DNA of 64,000 bases from Triticum aestivum (Eukaryota; Streptophyta; Magnoliopsida; Poales; Poaceae), in the NCBI RefSeq assembly GCF_018294505.1, contig NC_057813.1:318889191-318953190 (forward strand), written 5' to 3'. Made by a program: the position numbers and the translations under genes. The stretch's first letter is position 1, and each line of letters opens with the position of its first letter. This document shows positions 11,828 through 23,169 of the stretch, one piece after another. Below the pieces are notes generated by a model. That model searched no databases. It had not been told where the DNA came from and saw nothing but the letters and a program-made list of their open reading frames with translations.

Positions 11828-14800
11828 TGTGACGCCCGGATAATTAAGCTACAGCGATCCTCTGCTAATGGTGCCACGTCACCTCGTTTATAGTTGCTAA
11901 TCTCGAGTTAGTTCGAAACCGATTCAAATTCAAATTCAAAATTAGGCAAACAATAAAAGTTTTCAAATATTAAAACTAAAATGTTCGGAGTGAACCAAAT
12001 ATTGCATAGATAATCATGGTGGAGAAACCACACTTTTATAAAATGTTTAAATACTGTTAAATGAATAAAAGAGTAGCAAAACAATTATTTTAATGCTTTA
12101 AAAATAATAAACATTTTCAAAACTAAATTGTTATAAGTATTAAACTATTGTGGCAGTGGCATAATTTGTAAAATCCTATTTAGGTACCACTTTGGTAATT
12201 TACTAAAACTAAAATAATAGGAAACTAAAAGAAAATAATGATATAATAATGAAAACAGAAAACAAGACAAAAAAAAGGAAAAGGAGAACCCCCCCTTGCC
12301 CCCTGGGCTTCGGCCCAGCAGGCCACAAGCCCCCCCCCCCCCCACCACTGGGCCCCTTGGCCCAGTTGGCTCAGCCGACCACGCCGGCCCAGCCGGCCCA
12401 CCGACGGCGGCCCACCCCACTCCCCTTATCCCCCTCACCGAAACCCTAGCCCGATCCCACCCCCACTTCCCCCGTTTCCCACTCCCTCCCCACGTTCTGG
12501 ATCGGGGGCGCTCACCCCTCGACCCCGACGCCCGCGTCGACCACCATCGCCGACCCCGCCGCCTCTCCCCGGCGACCGCGCCTCCTCCCCACTCCTCGAC
12601 GCTGGCGCGCGTCCTCGGCGCCGCCTCGCATCGCCGCCGTCGCCTCGCCCCGCCACCAACCCCAACGCACGCCGTCCCGATCCCGTTGCCCCCGCCGCCT
12701 ACCACCGCCGCCTGGAGCTCCGCGAGCCTCACCGGAGCCACCTCGTCGCCCCTTACCATCATCATCGCCTGGAGGACCACCTCGCCGGACGCCATCGCCC
12801 CCGTCCTTCACCTCGCCGAAACCACGCCACCCGCCGGAACGCCCCGTCGCCGCCGAACTCCTCCTCGCCGGTCTTCCCCGGCCGCCCCCGAGCCCGCTGC
12901 CCCCGAACCCCTACTCCTTGATGTAAGCACGCGCCCCTCCCCTCTCTCCCTCGCCCGCGCACACCGGCCCCCGCCGTGGCCGCGCACGCCGGCCCCCGCC
13001 GTGAGCCTCGCTCCCTCCCCTCTCCTTCCCACGACCCTGCGGCGCTCCCGCCGCTGCCCGCCGCTCGGAGGCCTCTCCTCCCTCGCCGGACCTCCTCCAC
13101 GGAGCCCCTACTCGCAGCCAACGCCCGGCGCATCCCACGGGCGCCTTGCCCGACGCCCCCTGGCCTCCATGCCCGCCCGCGGCGCGCATCGCCACCCTGG
13201 CCGCGCCCAGCCCCTCATCGCCGGCCCCCAGGCCACCGGCCTCCGCCTGCTCCGGCGCCCTGCCGGGTCCGCCGCCCCGCGCGCCCCTGGGCGTGCGCCT
13301 GCTCGGGCAAGCCCCGCCAGCCTCGCCCCACTGTGCTCGCGGGCTAGTACCCGTTTGCCCGTGCCCGGTAGGCCCCCTGGGCCACTGACCACAGGGGCCC
13401 ACGCCCCAGAACTTTAAATTAAAAAAAAAGGGAATTAAAAAAAAATATTAAATAAATAAATAATAATTAAAATAATTAAAATAGTAATTAATTAATTAAA
13501 TAATTAATTAAGTTGATTAATCCTGATTAGATTAACCTAATCACTAATTAAACTAATTAATCTGTTTTAGTTAATCTTAGTCAATGACAGTGGGACCCAC
13601 ATGTCAGGTTGACCAAGTCAACTCTGTTGACTGCTGACGTCAGCATGACATCATGCTGACGTCATAAATACATTTTTTTCGAATTAATTAAATAAATAAT
13701 TAAATTCCAAAATTGTTAGAATCTTTTAAAAATCATATCTTTTAATCCGTAACTCGGATTAAAATATTTTCAACATGAAAGTTGCTCAGAACGACGAGAC
13801 GATTCCGGATACGCAGTCCGTTCGTCCGCCACACACCCCTAACCTATCGAACTCGCAACTTTTCTCCTCCGGTTCATCTGTCCGAAAACGCAAAACACCG
13901 GGAGTACTTTCCCGGATGTTTCCCCCCTTCGTCGGTATCACCTACTACCGCGATTGGGCACACCTAGCATCGTTACTTGTCATGTCATGCATCGGTATGC
14001 ATTTGTTTGCATTGTATTCATTGTTTCTTCTCCCTCTTCTCTCCGGTAGACTACGAGACCGACGCTGCTGCCGACCAGTTCGACTACGGAGTTGACGACC
14101 CCTCTCTCTTGCCAGAGCAACCAGGCAAGCCCCCCCCTTGATCACCAGATATCGCCTATTCTCCTCTATACTGCTTGCATTAGGGTAGTGTAGCATGTTA
14201 CTGCTTTCGTTAATCCTATTCTGATGCATAGCCTGACATTGTCGCTACATCTGTTGATACCTTACCTGCAATCCTAAATGCTTAGTATAGGATGCTAGTT
14301 TATCATCATTGGCCCTACATTCTTGTCAGTCTGCCTTGCTATACTATCGGGCCGTGATCACTTGGGAGGTGATCACGGGTATATACTATACATACATACA
14401 TACTTTACAGATGGTGACTAAAGACGGGTCAGCTCATTGAGTACCCGCAAGTGATTCTGACGAGGGGGCTGAAAGGACAGGTGGCTCCATCCCGGTAGGG
14501 GTGGGCCTGGGTTCCCGACGGCCCCCGACTGTTACTTGTGGCGGAGCGACAGGGCAGGTTGAGACCACCTAGGAGACAGGTGGGCCTGGCCCTGTTCGGC
14601 GTTCGCGGATACTTAACACGCTTAACGAGATCTTGGTATTTGATCTGAGTCTGGCTACGAGCCTATACGCACTAACCATCTACGTGGGAGTAGTTATGGG
14701 TATCCCGACGTCGTGGTATCAGCCGAAGCACTTCAGACGTCAGCGACGGAGCGGCGCGCGCCGAATTGGACTGGAACGCCACTAGGCTAGGTCTGCTTTC

Positions 14801-15872
14801 GGCCGCCCACGCAACGTGCAGGTGTGCTCAGGGCGATGGGCCCAGACCCCTGCGCGCTTAGGTCTAGACCGGCGTGCTGGCCTCTCTGTTTTGCCTAGGT
14901 GGGGCTGCGACGTGTTGATCTTCCGAGGCCGGGCATGACCCAGGAAAGTGTATCCGGCCAAATGGGATCGAGCGTGTTGGGCTATGTGGTGCACCCCTGC
15001 AGGGAAGTTAATCTATTCGAATAGCCGTGATCTTCGGTAACAGGACGACTTGGAGTTGTACCTTGACCTTATGACAACTAGAACCGGATACTTAATAAAA
15101 CACACCCTTCCAAGTTCCACAGACAACCCGGTGATCGCTTTTCCGCAGGGCGACGAGGAGAGGATCGCCGGGTAGGATTATGCTATGAGATACTACTTGG
15201 AGATGCTACTTGAGGATGCTACTTGGAGGACTTCAATCTACTCTCTCCTACATGCTGCAAGACGGAGGCTGCCAGAAGCGTAGTCTTCGACAGGATTAGC
15301 TATCCCCCTTTTATTCTGGCATTCTGTAGTTCAGTCCACTGATATGGCCTCCTTACACATATACCCATGCATATGTAGTTTAGTTCCTTGCTTGCGAGTA
15401 CTTTGGATGAGTACTCACGGTTGCTTTCTCCCCCCTTTTTCCCCCTTTCCTTCTTCCTGGTTGTCGCAACCAGATGCTGGAGTCCAGGAGCCAGACGCCA
15501 CCGTCGACGACGACCCCTTCTACACCGGAGGTGCCTACTTCTACGTGCAGCCCGCTGACGACGACCTGGAGTAGTTTAGGAGGATCCCAGGCAGGAGGCC
15601 TGCGCCTCTTTCGATCTGTATCCCAGTTTGTGCTAGCCATCTTATGGCACCCTGTTTAACTTATGTCTGTACTCAGATATTGTTGCTTCCGCTGACTCGT
15701 CTATGATCGAGCACTTGTATTCGAGCCCTCGAGGCCCCTGGCTTGTATTATGATGCTTGTATGACTTATTTTATTTGTAGAGTTGTGTTGTGATATCTTC
15801 CCGTGAGTCCCTGATCTTGATCGTACACATTTGCGTGCATGATTAGTGTACGATTAAATCGGGGGCGTCACA
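11828..15872 (+). repeat. 3' LTR of the LARD-like element
   Basis: This copy matches 3644-7684, starting TGTGACGCCC and ending CGTCACA. It keeps the DYETDAAADQFDYGVDDPS reading frame at 14050-14124 that is broken in the 5' LTR. It differs most from the 5' LTR at about 13632-13965. Elsewhere the two are nearly identical, which implies a young insertion. Confidence 0.93.
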
Positions 15873-15877
15873 GTGGA
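15873..15877 (+). other. Target site duplication GTGGA (right)
   Basis: These five bases repeat 3639-3643 exactly and directly follow the 3' LTR. The text that continues (cccagctgtcggcctctcc) is the start of the next copy of the host repeat unit. Confidence 0.9.
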
Positions 15878-16300
15878 CCCAGCTGTCGGCCTCTCCATGT
15901 ATAGTCCACTTCAGATGCATGTCGGTTGTTGACCATGTTGACCAGGCTGCGCCAAGAGCACCATGGCGGTGGACGACGGCGAGGCCTAGGAAGGGAACAA
16001 CACGGAGGCAGGGAAGACTCGGCAGTTGTTTCCCACGCGGAGGGGAGTACGACTGTACGAGGGTTTACTGGTTCGTGTGCCGTCACCGGAGAATAACAGT
16101 AGGTGTGGGTGAGTAGAGGGATGGCTTGGCCAGCGATGGGAGTATGGTGGGGTGGTGAGGCCTGTGCGGCAGTACAGCCGACCGTGGGGAGGAGGGAGCA
16201 AGCAGTTCCGTCGGCGCTTGTTTGAGCGGCTGGAGCAGGAAGAGCAGAGATTGAAGAAGCACGACGGCCGTTGGATGGACATCCAACAGTCACTGCTTGT
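15873..16300 (+). repeat. Amplified unit, copy 2
   Basis: This copy aligns by eye with 2905-3340. It has the gtggacccagctgtc start, the ggcggtggacgacggcgaggcc block, the cccacgcgga block and the agattgaagaagcacgacggccgttggatggaca end. The unit is cut short after this, and unrelated AT-rich sequence follows. Confidence 0.65.
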
Positions 16301-16795
16301 GCGTCAACCTTTTTTTTAGGAAAGCCTCAAATCTGTGGAAAACAACATACAACCCATCTGCCATTATTTCTAATAATTTACAGCCCATTTGCTAATTATT
16401 AAGGTTTTTTTGGAGCCCATATTCTATTTGTTATCATTACATCCCATATTGTGGCCACGGTTAAAAAATTATACGAAATTTTGCATATTTCGGTGCGGTT
16501 CGAATTGTTTTTAATCCCGAAATTTCGACTCACATTCAAATTGATTTTAAAAATAAATGTATATCAATATAAAATCCAACAAATTCTCCATGCATAAAAA
16601 TTAATGTAATTTAAAATCTCGAAAACATAAAAAGATATTTGAAACTAATTGCCAGTTTGATGTGTTTTAAAAATGTACAACCCATTTCTCATTACTGATA
16701 GGCCATTTTCTCGGCCAGCCGAATGAATCTCTCCTCCTCTTGAAAGATTTGAAGCCAACAGGCCTGACAAAGCGACTTACTTGGCAAATCACAAA
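16301..16795. other. AT-rich spacer between repeat units
   Basis: This AT-rich stretch contains several acaacccat / agcccat phrases at irregular spacing and no open frame of interest. It interrupts the series of amplified units and may be a separate small insertion. I see no termini that would prove this. Confidence 0.4.
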
Positions 16796-16799
16796 AAAA

Positions 16800-17528
16800 C
16801 TGGGTTGTGGCCATGGACCCAGCTACGGCCGTGAACCCAGCTATCAGCCTCTCCACGTACGGTACTCTTCCGATGGAAGTCAGTCGTTGACCACATTGAC
16901 CATGTTGCGCCAAGACCCGAGAGCACCAAGGCGGTGGACGACAGCAAGGCCTAGGAAGGGGTCGACGTGGAGCCGGGGAAGACGCGGCAGTGGATGCCCA
17001 CGCGGAGAGGAGTATGAGGGTTCACTGGTTCGGCTGCGGCGTGAAGCTGTCGTCGCCGCAGAATAATAGGGGGTGTGGGTGAGTAGAGGGATGCCCTGGG
17101 CCAACGGTGGGAGTAGTAGGGGCGGTGAGGCCTCCGCGGCATCAAAGCCGGCCACGAGAGGCAGGAGCACGCGGCACGACCGGCGCTGCTTTGGGCGGCT
17201 GGAGCAAGAAGACCAGAGGTTGAAGAAGCACTATGGCCATTGGATGGACATCGTACGATCACTAGATCTAGAATCGTTCATATTGACTAAGTAGACAAAG
17301 CCCTCCATCCTCGTCAACTTAGTAGGCCCACAAGTCAGACACCCACTATGGTTGGTCCCAGCTAGCAGGGGTATTCATTTTTGTGTGCGTAATAAGGAGG
17401 CACTTCCTTGCGTGCGAAGATATATCTGGTGGGTCCGACTTGTCAGCGGGAGGAACATTTTTCGTGAAATATAGAAGCCCTTCCCACGTACAGTGCGTAA
17501 TAAGGAGGAACTTTCCTTGCGTGCGACC
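16800..17528 (+). repeat. Amplified unit, copy 3
   Basis: This copy resembles copy 1 over its whole length. It has accatggacccagctac and tatcagcctctccacgtac at the start, gcggtggacgacagcaaggc, ggatgcccacgcggagagg, and gttgaagaagcactatggcc with atggacatcgtacgatcacta, then the gtggtcccagctagcagg / cacttccttgcgtgcgaagat zone. Confidence 0.65.
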
Positions 17529-17945
17529 ATGGACCCCGTGGGTCCCAGCCGTCAGGCTCTCCACGTACAGTCCTCTTCCGATGACTCTCGTATGTTGATC
17601 ACGCCGCGCCGAGCGCACCGAGGCGGTGTACGACGGCGAGGCCCCAGACTGGAATGACCCGGAGATGGGGAAGACGCGGCAGTGGAGTCGCAGACGGAGA
17701 GGAGTGGGAAACTTGACTGGTTCGGGTGCGGGGTGGGCCTACACTCGGCAGAGAATAACAGGAGGTGCGGAGTGGAGGGATGGCCTGGCCGTCAGTGGGG
17801 TAGCGTTTCGCTAAGGAGCGCAAAACAACACCGCTGGACGCCGAAGGCTGGAGCAGGCGGTTCCGGCAACGCTGGGGGAAGAAGACGAGAGATTGAAGAA
17901 GAATGTCGGCCGTTGGATCCAGCGCCTTCTTAGGCTTTGACCTAC
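17529..17945 (+). repeat. Amplified unit, copy 4 (diverged)
   Basis: This is the most diverged copy. It keeps the catggaccccgtgggtcccagc start, tctccacgtacagtcc, ggcggtgtacgacggcgaggcc, gaagacgcggcagtgga and agattgaagaagaatgtcggc blocks. It runs out at gcttttgacctactggcccacatgtcag-type text near 17960. Confidence 0.6.
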
Positions 17946-18660
17946 TGGCCCACATGTCAGCCAGTCCATTTTTTTAGTCCATTTGGTGGACTGGGTGAAA
18001 AAAATGATGTAGCATCTATGCAGCCCGTTTAAATCCCATTTGCATTTTTCTCGAAATCCACGAACTTGCTGGGCTGGGTGAAAATATCATGTTGGGCTAG
18101 ACGGAGAAATGTTATAAAAACATAAACACATGATTGCACATCTATTACTGCATTGGTGAGTAAAATCGTTGCAAGTTTATGTACGCAATCACTAGGAGTT
18201 AACTTGCCAAGTTATATATAAACAATTATTATTATTATTTTGTAAGAACTTTCAACTTACGAAATAAAATATCATTTTAATTTGATGAGTTAATAGTACG
18301 TGGGGTATTATTATTTTTTAGGCTAGACGTGGGAAAGTTGAGTTGGTTCTAGGGAAAAGTACTGGGAGAAAACTCAGTTTACATCGAAAAAGAAAGTGGG
18401 AGAAAATTCAAAGACCTGCTGGGTCCACCTGAGGAGGGGAATATGTTGGGAGGAAGGAGATTCAAAGCACGGCAGCCGAGTGAACTAGTTTTTTAACGGA
18501 CAAGTGAACTACTTACATACATAAGCAAATAGCCACTAAAAAAGCAATCAGATTAATGGGTTCTTAAAAGAAATATTTCAGACAAAACAGCTAATTACGA
18601 CACATAGGCTAAGGCATGAAACACTCAGATGATAAAGGTGCTTATAAACAGATAAAGTAC
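17946..18660. other. Spacer without recognised feature
   Basis: The first part repeats phrases such as ggactgggtgaaaa and gggctgggtgaaaatat and is followed by AT-rich sequence. No supported open frame or element end is visible. It separates the amplified units from the minus-strand exonuclease remnant. Confidence 0.4.
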
Positions 18661-18665
18661 AACAT

Positions 18666-19476
18666 TTAGACCTTCCTGGCACGCTTGCTCATAACGCTGC
18701 GGCTTTCTGTGTACTTGTCGGTTACGGGAAGCAGACACGCCCTCATGTCCAAGATCTGCCTGTACATGTCATAGCATGCGAATGCGTCCTTGGCCGCGTA
18801 GGTTATGTAGGCTAGATTCAGAGGAACCTCCCACGTGTTCAAGTCATCTTCTTTCATGTTGGAGTATCAGGGGTCGATGATGGTCTCAGCAAGGTCAACC
18901 ACGAAGTCCTTCTCCTACCCGTTGCTAATGATCTTGTATTGCTTCTGGATGTCGACAAGTTTGTTGCACCAGATGGCCGAATCGTCGCGTTCTTCCTTCT
19001 CTCCACCGTAGCGAAGGTGCAGTCAGTGCTGCCGATGAAACGGGCGAATGCTCCAGAACCTGGTGCAGCCATAGGACTGAGGCGAGGCAGAGCTTCACCG
19101 AGTCCATATCGTTGGTGTACATCACATTCAACATGGTGCAGCCATAGGACTGAACGGCGAACTCAAAGGGGAACTCCTTGCTGAAGTCCATATCCAGCAG
19201 TCTCACCCCTCGGATCGCCATTGGAGTCTCTTCGAGTGAACAAGTGTGTAGGCGGCGATAACAGTTCGTTTTTCAGCTCTTGGGGAACTGGATTCAATAG
19301 TAAGCTGAGTGTGTACAGGCGACAACAGTTACTACCTCTCCCTCGTCCGCTACACACCCGGCAGAAGATGCACCCTTGGCGCATTCAAACGCCTCCATTA
19401 AGAAACCTACTCCGGCCACACGTTGGTTCACGAGCGAGTCGGTATTGGTACTGTAATAACAGGAGTTAGTGGTCAC
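18666..19476 (-). pseudogene. Broken 3'-5' exonuclease (RNase D/WRN-like) gene
   Basis: Read on the minus strand, the C-terminal part gives LNLAYITYAAKDAFACYDMY and then ILDMRACLL. This is the end of the DEDDy 3'-5' exonuclease fold (WRN/RNase D family, DNA_pol_A_exo1), in which YxxxD carries the last catalytic Asp. Further upstream I can read VRLLDMDFSKEFPFEF, DSAIWCNKLVDIQKQYKI and DFVVDLAETIIDP. The frame is broken by TAG at 18917-18915, TGA at 18869-18867 and at least one frameshift near 19000-19090. A short duplication (tggtgcagccataggactga at 19059 and 19133) marks further rearrangement. The family would act on nucleic acid ends, but this copy cannot make a full enzyme. It lies within the candidate CACTA span. 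The upstream exon structure (19221-19476) is uncertain. Confidence 0.65.
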
Positions 19477-19701
19477 TTTACTTAAATTTAATTAGCTTTA
19501 ATAGAAATTTATACTTAAAACAAGCAATGCATTGGATCGTTCTATCAATGCCATAGGATCAACATGCACAACAATTAAAATTATTATTCTCAGGACGCAC
19601 ATGATCAGCACATTTGTCGCACTTTCACAAAGATAATACTACCAAGTTTGAACTGTTTGTTATGGTTGTTGTCCTCTGCATCATCATGCCGTGTTTCCCA
19701 G
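19477..19701. other. Spacer without recognised feature
   Basis: This short AT-rich stretch lies upstream of the exonuclease remnant. It could be intron sequence of the same decayed gene. I see no exon in it. Confidence 0.3.
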
Positions 19702-19965
19702 CTTGCAAGATTCAGAACCAACAAATAAGATCCAAATAATAAGTACAACAAAGATGCCAACACATCTCATTGATTCCCAGCTTGCAAGATTCAGAACCAA
19801 CAAATAAGATCCAAATAATAAGTACAACAAAGATGCCTACACATCTCATTGATTCCCAGCTTGCAAGATTCAGAACCAACAAATAAGATTCAAATCATAA
19901 GTACAACAAAGATGCCTACACATCTCATTGATTCCCAACTTACAAGATTCAGAACCAACCCATTA
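19702..19965 (+). repeat. 79-bp minisatellite, about 3.3 copies
   Basis: The unit starting cttgcaagattcagaaccaa repeats at 19702, 19781, 19860 and 19939 with an exact 79-base period. The copies differ at only a few positions. There is no long open frame. It could be a recent slippage product within intron-like DNA. Confidence 0.9.
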
Positions 19966-21205
19966 GAGCCTTTTGATAAAGTGAATATCAGGATTAACTC
20001 CATCTTGGCTAGCCATGTCATGCAATGGAAGAACTTGGCGAATGCTCTTGACCGTCACAACATCTGTAGTTGAGTATTCCTGTTTTCACAGCACAAACAA
20101 GGAGACAGGAGAGCATGATTTCCCTTTAATAGCGGCCTCCTTGAACTCAACCTGTAGCTCCACTAGGATGAGGTTTTCCTGGAGTTCCATGATTCAATTC
20201 ATGCGCCTTTTTCTGCACTTCACCTAAAATGAAGCAAAGATTGCACCATTCATCTAGCAAGAAGTACTTGCTCTCGTGAGCTGGTAGGTTCTTCTTTAGT
20301 AGTTGCACTAAAATTGAGGAACATTAAGGTTGGCTGTCCAGCTCATGTAAGGTGCAACTATAATTTTCTTATCCTTTTGTGCAGTTCCACTAAAATAAAG
20401 TGCCATTGTGGTGACAGTGACGGCTCCATCTTGCAAAGGCTAATAAAATGTTACACGAGATTACCAGCAGAACTTGATGGAGATTTTGGAAACTCCAACC
20501 ACCATTTTGTGCAGTTCCACCAAAATTGAGAGATGTTGCCCACGTGACATTTTAGTTGAACTACACAAGACACTCATTCAAAAAAAAGTGTCTTGTGCAG
20601 TTCACTAAAAGGTCACAATAGCAACAAGGTGAAATGGATATCCCTATCTGCACAAAAAGATAGAAAGTACATAGTTGCTGGTCAATAAGAATATACGAAA
20701 CATATACAAAATGAAAAGAAGCATCTTAATTATGTTCATGGCAATCACGCAAGGACAGTACAAATTTTAAAACATCAGCAATGCTTCATGTTACCAGAAG
20801 CATTACGATCAACAATGAGATTCCTCAAATATGGGATTACTTTAATGTTGGCATTGCTTGTTTACCAGACACAGTAAATCAACAGCAGCTAAAGAGTTGG
20901 TTTAAGGGCATGGGACCGTGGGGACACCAGGACACTCAGCAGCATAAAGGAGCAACTTACTTATCATACTGGGGAAAATAGCAGGAGTGCCATTTGTAAC
21001 ATAGTTTAATTGCATCTTATCACTAGAGGCATTAGATTAACAATAACATTGGTTAGACATGTCCCTAAGGTAACAGTGTGATTGCTTTATTTTACATGCG
21101 CCCTTACATTAACAACAGCAAAAGGTTGATATAAGGACATGCGACAGTGGATGCATCAACACAATGTACCTACAAGGAGGCATAAAGTGGTGATGCCGAG
21201 TTTGT
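19966..21205. other. Non-coding stretch with recurring gcagttccactaaaa phrase
   Basis: The phrase gtgcagttccac(t/c)aaaat or close variants occurs several times between 20300 and 20620. No open frame has recognisable similarity. The texture suggests intron or UTR of the decayed minus-strand locus, or an old transposon. I cannot decide between them. Confidence 0.35.
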
Positions 21206-21210
21206 TCATG

Positions 21211-21515
21211 CTATGTGAGGGCAGCAAACCTAATCCTGGAGACCTTGTACTATGTGAGAGCAGCAAATCTAATCCTGGAGATCTTTTACTATGTGAGGGC
21301 AGCAAATCTAATCCTAGAGACCTTTTACTATGTGAGGGCAGCAAATCTAATCCTGGAGACCTTTTACTATGTGAGGGCAGCAAATCTAATCCTGAGACCT
21401 TTTACTATGTGAGGGCAGCAAATCTAATCCTGAGACCTTTTACTATGTGAGGGCAGCAAATCTAATCATGGAGACCTTTTACTATGTGATGGCAGCAAAT
21501 CTAATCCTGGACATA
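21211..21515 (+). repeat. 39-bp minisatellite, 8 copies
   Basis: Copies starting ctatgtgagggcagcaaa begin at 21211, 21250, 21289, 21328, 21367, 21405, 21443 and 21482. The period is 39 bases, with two copies of 38. In one frame, 39 bases give the 13-residue unit LCEGSKSNPGDLL. The 38-base copies shift the frame, so continued coding is unlikely. Confidence 0.9.
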
Positions 21516-22250
21516 CTCTATTGACTTGTCAACCAGCCGCCACTTTCTATCCTTTTTTTCAACCAATAATAGATTTGTTCCTTATCCAGTTTGTACTATG
21601 TTTTCCCATTATTTCCCTTTTCAACCAAGAGACCGGTTGGGTATCCGGTCTCTACTACTTTCACCATATTATTTCCTCTTTGAATCAAGTCCTTGATTCA
21701 TGCTACAACTTTCCCCTCTTTGAATCAAGTCCTTGATTCATGCTACAAAGCCCTAGATTCGAATGCATGAAGAAGTAGCTTTACCTCTAATAATACTAAA
21801 AATTTAGGTGGCTTTGGAAGAGCTGATGGGAGTAGAAAAAGATGCACATGCAGACATGTGGGGAGCTGGGGCAGTAGAGCAAGGCCACTTTCGAAGAACT
21901 TATACCTGAGGGTCGCTGGGATGTCGGCGGCGGCAGGTCGGATCTGTAAACAATACGGCAGGGAGGAAGAAGGGTCGGAGGACCTCCTGAGCCGGCGCTG
22001 TGTCGGAGAGAACGGCACGGGCAGAGGATCGGGCCCCTCCGGCAGCTGTGGGTTTCCTCCCTCGGTGGCGATGACCGCATGAACGATGCACCTTTTAGTC
22101 CTCTACCCACACTGGCCGAAGGGATCCGGCCGGATCTGTGACCAGCGGTGAGCACAGAGAAAATGTCGCTACCGTTGTCTTGTTTATATCCGGAGAGGAT
22201 GAGAGAATGAAGAGAGCAACCCTAGTAAAGCAAGCGCTCAGGCCCCTGCG
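21516..22250 (-). other. Possible first exon and leader of a minus-strand gene
   Basis: On the minus strand, a TATA-like site at 22261-22253 is followed by a leader-like run containing ctagggttgctctcttcattctc. A GC-rich open frame then covers part of 22155-21796. I recognise no protein. It would be in the right orientation to have been the start of the exonuclease gene that decays at 18666-19476, but the 2.3-kb gap holds no clear exons. This is inference only. Confidence 0.3.
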
Positions 22251-22252
22251 TC

Positions 22253-22261
22253 CATATATAG
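22253..22261 (-). promoter_or_regulatory. TATA-like element (minus strand)
   Basis: CTATATATGG on the minus strand is followed about 35 bases later by a pyrimidine-rich leader. It is consistent with a plant core promoter for a decayed minus-strand gene. Confidence 0.35.
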
Positions 22262-22837
22262 TGGAGTGATTATATTTTTTCTCTCCACAACAAGCGTTTC
22301 AATTTGTGTACGTGGCATTAAAGAAAAGAAACTCTCTATTTAAGGTGACTACTGTATGACTCCTACTTACTACTAGTAGTACTACAGTATTGTTCACTTG
22401 TGCTCCCCGCCCCTCCATTCATTGAACAACCCCACGCGTGAATAAACATATAGTAAGTACTGTATTTATATAGAACGAACAAGCTCAAACTATTTTCGCG
22501 TAGTTAAAAATTGTGGGCAGGCCTTTTCTCGGGCAGTACGCATGGCTGTTTTCGGGTAGGCAGTTTGATAGAGAGGCGAGGAGGGTGAGCGAGTGGCGGA
22601 TTCTCAAACATACTGCTGGAAAGGTCGGGCTGTGTGACTTGACATCGTGTTACTGCTGGAAAGACTTGTGATATGACCACTCACTATAGTCATGAATTAC
22701 TGGCGCGGGGTGATGCCCCCCTTCCGTTTCGCGCTCTAATCTGGTGCATGACACGTCGACCCGGATGATGGCTCTCCCACATGTCGAAGTAGTAAGAAGG
22801 AGCAAAGAATGATGTGGTATATACTAGTACTATACTA

Positions 22838-22993
22838 CTGCCTACGTTCCTAAATATAAGTCTTTGGAGAGATTTCACTATGGACCACATACGGAGAAAA
22901 ATGAGTGAATCTACACATAAAATGCATCTATATACATCCGTTGTGGTCCACAGTGAAATATCTATGAAGACTTATATTTAGGAACGGAGGGAG
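22838..22993. mobile_element. Stowaway MITE
   Basis: The inverted ends read (C)TGCCTACGTTCCTAAATATAAG and CTTATATTTAGGAACGGAGGGAG, and the element is flanked by TA on each side. The inner text (gagtgaatctacac, tacatccg) is the common Triticeae Stowaway/Mariner type. It is non-coding, about 156 bp. The left terminus carries two changes. Confidence 0.9.
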
Positions 22994-23015
22994 TACTACT
23001 TAGGTCGGAGGAGTG

Positions 23016-23108
23016 CGAACCACGGCGGCCCAGTGAACCAGCAGCGCGAACCACGGCAGCCCAGTGAACCAGCAGTGTGAACCACGGTAGCCCAGTGAAC
23101 CAGCAGTA
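23016..23108 (+). repeat. 31-bp tandem repeat, 3 copies
   Basis: The unit gaaccacggcggcccagtga, followed by accagcag, repeats with starts at 23016, 23047 and 23078. It directly follows the MITE and has no coding meaning that I can see. Confidence 0.85.
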
Positions 23109-23169
23109 GAAAACAATGTGGTGATATGGCCATAAAAAACAATGTGCTACGGTCCACTCTATAGCATGT

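Larger units (their letters stand above)
3644..15872 (+). mobile_element. Non-autonomous LTR retrotransposon (LARD-like), 12.2 kb
   Basis: The element is bounded by two near-identical LTRs of about 4041 and 4045 bp that start TGTGACGCCC and end GGGGGCGTCACA. It is flanked by a perfect GTGGA duplication. The 4.14-kb internal region has a primer binding site (TGGTATCAGAGC, 7688-7699) and a purine-rich stretch before the 3' LTR. It shows no gag, protease, reverse transcriptase, RNase H or integrase similarity in any frame. Large LTRs with a non-coding internal domain are the definition of LARD elements, known from barley and other Triticeae. It would need enzymes from another element to move. 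The family name was not determined. The insertion falls exactly between two copies of the amplified unit described above. Confidence 0.92.

Noticed and set aside
21139..21450. Coding gene across the 39-bp minisatellite
   Set aside because: The frame exists only because the repeat period is a multiple of three. Two 38-base copies break it, and there is no domain or promoter.
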